Below, one piece after another: positions 60,080 through 64,000 of a DNA stretch of 64,000 nucleotides. The translations under genes and the position numbers were made by a program. The first letter of the stretch is position 1. Each line of letters begins with the position of its first letter. Below the pieces are notes generated by a model. That model was not told where the DNA came from. It was given only the letters and a program-made list of their open reading frames with translations, and did not search any database. Source of the stretch: Taibaiella soli. GTDB lineage: Bacteria; Bacteroidota; Bacteroidia; Chitinophagales; Chitinophagaceae. Location: the NCBI RefSeq assembly GCF_003236175.1, contig NZ_QKTW01000014.1, positions 1 through 64,000 on the forward strand. Direction: 5' to 3'.

Positions 60080-61705
60080 TTACCGCACTATAAACTTTTC
60101 CCGGTGCTCTTCACCATCTTCTGTTTGCAGATTGATGAGGTAAATACCAGATGGCAATTGGCCAAGTGTAATTTCGTTTTTGCCGGAATGTAACGCGCGT
60201 GTAATTACGAGGCGGCCCTGCATATCGTAGATGGTGATTTTTTTCAGCCTGTCAAAAATATCGTCGGCATAGATGACATCTGTTGCAGGGTTTGGATAAA
60301 TCCGGAATCTGTCGCGCACTGTTAAGCCATCTGTATTGGTAATGCCGGTTGTTGTGGCGCTGTCTAAACGGTAGGCAAATGAGGTAACTGAATAGCTATA
60401 GTTTTTTCCTTTTTCGCCGGCAATGATAGCGCCTGATCTGCCATCGCACGGAGTGACTTGCTCAGGCAAGATACAGTATCCGCTATCGGAAAAAATGTAT
60501 TTAGTCCATTTCAGATTCAGATTAGTGTCTGCGCAGGTTATCTGCAGGTAGTTTTGATTTCCATTACAAGGATCTACGTAGGTAAATGTATGCGTCCTTT
60601 CTGCAAAATAGATCAGGTTATCAGATTTATTGTAGGCAATTACTTCATAGATAGAGTAGCTGGTGCTGTGGTAGTGGTCATCGCTGTCATGGGCATAGAG
60701 ATGAAGGCTTTTTACTGGCTCAAATCCGGTTGACGCGTAGCTTTTAAATAAGATGCTACGTGTGGGATATGTTGAATTTATGCCTGGGTAACCTTCAATC
60801 AGACCACCAGTAGGTAATGCTGTCATATTGCTCATCACGTTATAGACGCTGACAGTGTCATTAGGGTATGTAGTATAAAACGGGCGGAAGAAGCTATCTG
60901 TAAGATGCATATTAGTATCAGCCAGGTAAAGCTCTGCTGCATCTACTGCGTTGCCATTATAGCTCAAATTCGTTGCCAGAAAAAGAATCTGATTTTTATA
61001 AGGAATCAATCTCGTAAGCCAGCGATCTACCTGGTGCCTCGCCAGTGGATTCTTATCACCAAGTGTATCTGTATTGAGCAGGTTCGCATCCGTATCCAAT
61101 TTGGCGTACCGGAGCACAGAATAATAGTTTCCGCCCACCACAGTAGAATCGTCGCCAGCAAATCCTAAAAATATACGATTACCAATAAACGTAGCAGTAT
61201 ATAAGCTCGTATTTGTCGTTGGCTGATGCTCGCTTTCAGACCATATTTTCTTCTCCGGAATTATAGGCGTTAACATGGTATCAAAAGCTGTGCAATAAAT
61301 AATCCGGTCGTACGGCCTGACGGGCGTAACACTCGAATCGGCTTCCAGCGTTTTTTGGTAAAAAAGATAAATACCATCGGATGGTGATCGTCTCATAAAA
61401 ATCGGATAAGTATATACCACGCTGTCGTCTTGTTTAGTGTCTCCCATCGCAATGGCGCTGTCGATAACCGCCAGACTGTATTTGTCTATTTTAAATAGTG
61501 TGAATTCGGTTGGCAGTGGTTTGCTGTATGGACTGTAAGTCCCGAAAAGACCACTTTCTTTAAAGGTCAGGAAGTAGTAATAATTACCGATTTCTAAAAA
61601 ACTGTTTGAAATCGTTTGCTCAAAATGGGATGGCTGCAGGATGTTTGTCTGGCCTTGTGCATAAAACGACAGGATAGTAAACAGGAAGAATAATGCTTTT
61701 CTCAT
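60080..61705 (-). CDS. Secreted protein with type A T9SS sorting domain
   Basis: 541 residues from the ATG at 61705, which starts the signal peptide (RKALFFLFTILSFYAQGQ). The body (about 30-460) has repeating beta strands of a propeller- or kelch-like kind and no catalytic motif that I recognise. The C-terminus (about 465-541) is a type A sorting domain: RIYPNPATDVIYADD, LKKITIYDMQGRLV, LPSGIYLINLQTEDGE and EKFIVR. It should be exported by the T9SS, cleaved and attached to the cell surface or released. The sorting domain and porQ in the same window agree. Confidence 0.9.
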   Translation of the reverse strand: MRKALFFLFTILSFYAQGQTNILQPSHFEQTISNSFLEIGNYYYFLTFKESGLFGTYSPYSKPLPTEFTLFKIDKYSLAVIDSAIAMGDTKQDDSVVYTYPIFMRRSPSDGIYLFYQKTLEADSSVTPVRPYDRIIYCTAFDTMLTPIIPEKKIWSESEHQPTTNTSLYTATFIGNRIFLGFAGDDSTVVGGNYYSVLRYAKLDTDANLLNTDTLGDKNPLARHQVDRWLTRLIPYKNQILFLATNLSYNGNAVDAAELYLADTNMHLTDSFFRPFYTTYPNDTVSVYNVMSNMTALPTGGLIEGYPGINSTYPTRSILFKSYASTGFEPVKSLHLYAHDSDDHYHSTSYSIYEVIAYNKSDNLIYFAERTHTFTYVDPCNGNQNYLQITCADTNLNLKWTKYIFSDSGYCILPEQVTPCDGRSGAIIAGEKGKNYSYSVTSFAYRLDSATTTGITNTDGLTVRDRFRIYPNPATDVIYADDIFDRLKKITIYDMQGRLVITRALHSGKNEITLGQLPSGIYLINLQTEDGEEHREKFIVR

Positions 61706-61906
61706 TGGGTATCGGTATTGAAGCATAGCGGTGCAAAATTCCCTGCTATACGATGGGTAAATAATGGATTGATAGAAAGTATATAAATCAGTTTTAACTC
61801 ACAAATGGAAAATTTTCAATTGTTAATAGTGATTTAACGGTTTTTATTAGAAATTATTATCCTCGTCTCTCAATTCTCAATTTTAAATCGCCAACCCTCA
61901 ATAACG

Positions 61907-61914
61907 TACCTTTG
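61907..61914 (+). promoter_or_regulatory. Predicted -7 box (TACCTTTG)
   Basis: Fits TAnnTTTG; only 4 nt before the ATG at 61919 (or 7 nt before the ATG at 61922), so the transcript would be leaderless or nearly so. Confidence 0.5.
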
Positions 61915-61918
61915 TGCT

Positions 61919-62227
61919 ATGATGACAGTCACGCAAAAGCTGCATTTGTTTCTTGCGGATGAAGATAATTTTTTGATCAGGCTGCGTTTTCTGGAAGGAC
62001 TGGATGAGCACAATCTGAATGAGTTTATGGGTTTGCTGAATGAAGCAGAACGTAATCTTTCCGGCAGGATATTCATTGAAAAAAAACTCGCTTCGATGTT
62101 GATAGAAGTAGTTCCAATGCTTTTGAGTATTTCCGAAAGTTATACGGGAAAAGAGCGGAAGGCAATTGACCAGGCTGTGAAAGACATTAGCGAGAAAATA
62201 ACTGCAATTTTCTACTGCGAAGAATAA
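61919..62227 (+). CDS. Small helical protein, unknown function
   Basis: 102 residues, no signal peptide, no family recognised. Predicted mostly helical: KLHLFLADEDNFLIRLRFLEGL, NEFMGLLNEAERN, KKLASMLIEVVPMLLSI and KAIDQAVKDISEKITAIF. A second ATG follows at 61922, and would place the -7 box at exactly the 7 nt spacing seen at panD and ppk1. Monocistronic, ending in a hairpin shared with the tRNA-Asn gene on the other strand. Confidence 0.65.
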   Translation: MMTVTQKLHLFLADEDNFLIRLRFLEGLDEHNLNEFMGLLNEAERNLSGRIFIEKKLASMLIEVVPMLLSISESYTGKERKAIDQAVKDISEKITAIFYCEE

Positions 62228-62240
62228 AATCGCGACAAAT

Positions 62241-62271
62241 AAAAAAGGTTCCGATTGCTCGAAACCTTTTC
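62241..62271. terminator. Terminator between the small gene and tRNA-Asn
   Basis: Stem AAAAGGTT / AACCTTTT around CCGATTGCTCGA; on the minus strand a run of T follows, so it mainly terminates the tRNA-Asn transcript. Confidence 0.75.
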
Positions 62272-62275
62272 TCTG

Positions 62276-62349
62276 CGCTCCCTTCAGGACTTGAACCTGA
62301 GACCCTCTGATTAACAGTCAGATGCTCTAACCAACTGAGCTAAGGAAGC
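62276..62349 (-). tRNA. tRNA-Asn (GTT)
   Basis: Complete 74-nt cloverleaf read on the minus strand: acceptor GCTTCCT / AGGGAGC, D arm GCTCAGTTGGTTAGAGC, anticodon stem-loop TCTGA-CTGTTAA-TCAGA with GTT, T arm TCAGGTTCAAGTCCTGA, discriminator G; no encoded CCA. Confidence 0.96.
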
Positions 62350-62371
62350 TTTTTTTCCTTTTTGAGGACTG

Positions 62372-62402
62372 CAAAGATACAAATGGTTTTATTTGAAGCA
62401 AG
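62372..62402 (-). promoter_or_regulatory. Promoter of tRNA-Asn
   Basis: On the minus strand CTTG (62402-62399), 19 nt, TATCTTTG (62379-62372), then CAGTCC, the same initiation sequence as at tRNA-Asp. Confidence 0.75.
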
Positions 62403-62497
62403 AGGGCGACAAAAAATCTTTGCAGAAAAATTATGGATTGATCGAACCCGCGGATTTTGAAATTTAAGCTATTGTAATTCCATTATTCAATGCTGGT

Positions 62498-64000
62498 TCA
62501 ATCTTGTCTTTTTTGTGAAAATATCTCGCCCCACGCTTGTCCGTGTTCGGTACGAAAAATTAAATGAAAGCTGCTGTCTGATTTTATTTGTGCGAATCTG
62601 TCATCCGGCTCAATATTATCAAAAAGGGCATAGTCTGTTGTGGAGTCAATATTCCAGTCGGCATGCTTAAATATTTTCCCAGATTTTAGCATCCCGGCTT
62701 CTGGTTTAACCATACTTACTCGTTGCTGGAATGAACCAAGTCCGATGTTCTTTTCGTAGGCCTGTTTATCCTCTAAATAATGTATCAGGTCTTGCTGCAC
62801 TTTCATCGCATTAAAGGCTTGTAAGTTGCAGTCACCAACTCCTGTATTCCATTGGTACGCTTTAAAAATGTTCAGCCCAAGCAGAATGGCTATCGGAATG
62901 TACAAATAAAGGGAACTTCTGGAAATCAGCCCGTCTAGCCATATGGCGATATATACAACTACCCAGACTAAAACTGCTATTAAATATCGATGGGTAATAA
63001 AATTGAAAACAGTAAAAGCTATGTACAGCAGGAAAAATCCGCCCCCGAGTAACAGGAATTTCCTGGCTTTGTTTTGATCTGACAACAACCGCGAAGATGC
63101 TATGAATGCCGCAATGAATGACAATGCTAAAATCGCAACATATAATTTACCATCGCCAAATCCTGCATGACCAGTTACCAATCGCCATATAACAGTCGCG
63201 GGTAACAAATACACAAGCCATAACCATTGTTTTTTCCAAATGGCAATTCCAACGGAAAGCAGCAGTAAAAGCCAAAACACACGGTACATCTTATCCACAA
63301 CGAACAAGTCATTCATGCTGTCTACAACCTTTCCAAAAATGGCGCCCCATGAATAATCGATCAGCCCAGTATGTCCTGGATACAAAAACCAGCCATAAGT
63401 ATGATGTTGATAAAGGAAGAAAGCAACAATGATTGCGCCGGCACCGCCCACGCAACCTGTTTTTTTCCACCGTTCAGGCCAGGAAATAGATTTGTTGAAA
63501 AAAGAAAGCAAAACATCTGCGCCCAATACAATTCCCATTACCAAACCACTTTCCTTGGTAAGAAACAGGCAACTCAGGAAGACAAATGACCAGAAATATT
63601 TGCCGGCTGAATAGAAATAGATGGCAGCGAAAGCGAGCAATCCTACAAGTATTTCAGGCAACAACATTGCAGATTGTACAAAAAATGTCACTTGCGCGGC
63701 GAGCAAAATGGTGCTAACGATTGCAACACGTTTATTGAACAGCCGAAGACAGGCGATATAGACGATGCTAAGTTGTGCGAGTGAAACGAAAAGCGCAAAA
63801 CAGTGCTTCGCCACCATTGTGTTGCCAAATATCTTCAACCACATTGCAGCGGAAGCATAAAAGAATAACGGATGGCCGCGGGATGCCTCTACATCAATTG
63901 AGCCAGGTAATAAGGTAGGGCCATGATGGTACATCAGGTTTACTGCTGGTGCGTATGACCAGGCTTCGTCCCAGTAATGCGGGTAGAAAAGGTGTGGAAC
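62498..64000 (-). CDS. GT39/ArnT-like glycosyltransferase, 5' end cut by the window
   Basis: Integral membrane glycosyltransferase that uses a polyprenyl-phosphate-linked sugar. The frame is open to the right edge: the last 66 bases add 22 codons with FYPHYWDEAWSYAPAV, the Asp-Glu loop typical of GT39 N-termini, so the internal ATG at 63934 is not the start and the true start lies outside. At least 500 residues. About ten hydrophobic helices, for example LFVSLAQLSIVYIACLRLF, FLLLGGGFFLLYIAF and YLIAVLVWVVVYIAIW; after the last helix a soluble C-terminal domain of about 110 residues. Acceptor could be lipid A, protein or polysaccharide. Confidence 0.88.
   Translation of the reverse strand, partial: VPHLFYPHYWDEAWSYAPAVNLMYHHGPTLLPGSIDVEASRGHPLFFYASAAMWLKIFGNTMVAKHCFALFVSLAQLSIVYIACLRLFNKRVAIVSTILLAAQVTFFVQSAMLLPEILVGLLAFAAIYFYSAGKYFWSFVFLSCLFLTKESGLVMGIVLGADVLLSFFNKSISWPERWKKTGCVGGAGAIIVAFFLYQHHTYGWFLYPGHTGLIDYSWGAIFGKVVDSMNDLFVVDKMYRVFWLLLLLSVGIAIWKKQWLWLVYLLPATVIWRLVTGHAGFGDGKLYVAILALSFIAAFIASSRLLSDQNKARKFLLLGGGFFLLYIAFTVFNFITHRYLIAVLVWVVVYIAIWLDGLISRSSLYLYIPIAILLGLNIFKAYQWNTGVGDCNLQAFNAMKVQQDLIHYLEDKQAYEKNIGLGSFQQRVSMVKPEAGMLKSGKIFKHADWNIDSTTDYALFDNIEPDDRFAQIKSDSSFHLIFRTEHGQAWGEIFSQKRQD

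Overview
The window looks like chromosomal DNA of a Bacteroidota bacterium, most likely of the Chitinophagales/Chitinophagaceae type; I cannot name a genus. The evidence is a PorQ homologue and a PorE-architecture protein of the type IX secretion system (T9SS), a secreted protein with a T9SS type A sorting tail, OmpA/PD40 and PorT-like barrel proteins, and the Bacteroidota promoter signature (TTTG about 19 nt upstream of TAnnTTTG) in front of many genes and both tRNAs. Gene content is mainly ordinary housekeeping; I see no prophage, CRISPR array or intact insertion sequence.

Layout. 1-2.4 kb: a possible transposase tail, an Ldh-family dehydrogenase, a repeat-filled gap and a VOC protein. 2.6-7.5 kb: panD, a flippase-like membrane protein, rfaE2, then a polyphosphate kinase/exopolyphosphatase pair. 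7.7-13.1 kb: gcvP, small hypothetical genes (one only 55 codons), a 22-bp-period repeat array and a DUF2130 coiled-coil protein. 13.2-21.9 kb: PorE-like protein, fabI, porQ, tex, an AraC regulator and aat. 21.9-24.6 kb: a TPR protein and two small lipoproteins. 24.9-27.7 kb: tRNA-Asp, a KAS III enzyme and an RfbH-type dehydrase. 28-36.6 kb: a run of exported or outer-membrane proteins ending in a lipoprotein formylglycine-generating enzyme. 36.8-42.7 kb: the four-gene nucleic-acid repair cassette (exonuclease, ATP-dependent ligase, Lhr-type helicase, PdeM phosphoesterase). 43-47.7 kb: a Wzi-like outer-membrane protein and a small Cys-tailed protein / 7-TM protein / histidine kinase / response regulator operon. 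48.4-59 kb: dihydroorotase, MutS-like ATPase, an active rhomboid followed by a catalytically dead rhomboid, a membrane EEP-family phosphatase, cysS, an ABC exporter and galE. 59-64 kb: an orphan small protein, a T9SS cargo protein, a small helical protein, tRNA-Asn and a truncated GT39 glycosyltransferase.

The most unusual signal is not a gene. Two intergenic arrays, near 11.4-11.8 kb and 47.7-48.1 kb, carry the octamer AACCGGGT, or its reverse complement ACCCGGTT, at a strict 22-bp period. Reverse-complementing one array aligns it with the other over about 306 bp without a single gap, so they are two copies of one dispersed element with many near-identical sites on one helical face. I know of no described family that matches it. 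Around it the larger gaps are packed with other short repeat families: multi-hairpin elements, a GTCATGCTGAGCGGAGTCGAA motif, and phrase-like repeats such as GACCATTCACCATTGACC.

Other points worth checking are the paired active and dead rhomboids, the predicted short-leader transcripts, the 55-codon gene, the two-cysteine FGE with no sulfatase nearby, and a TTG start that overlaps the ppk1 stop codon.
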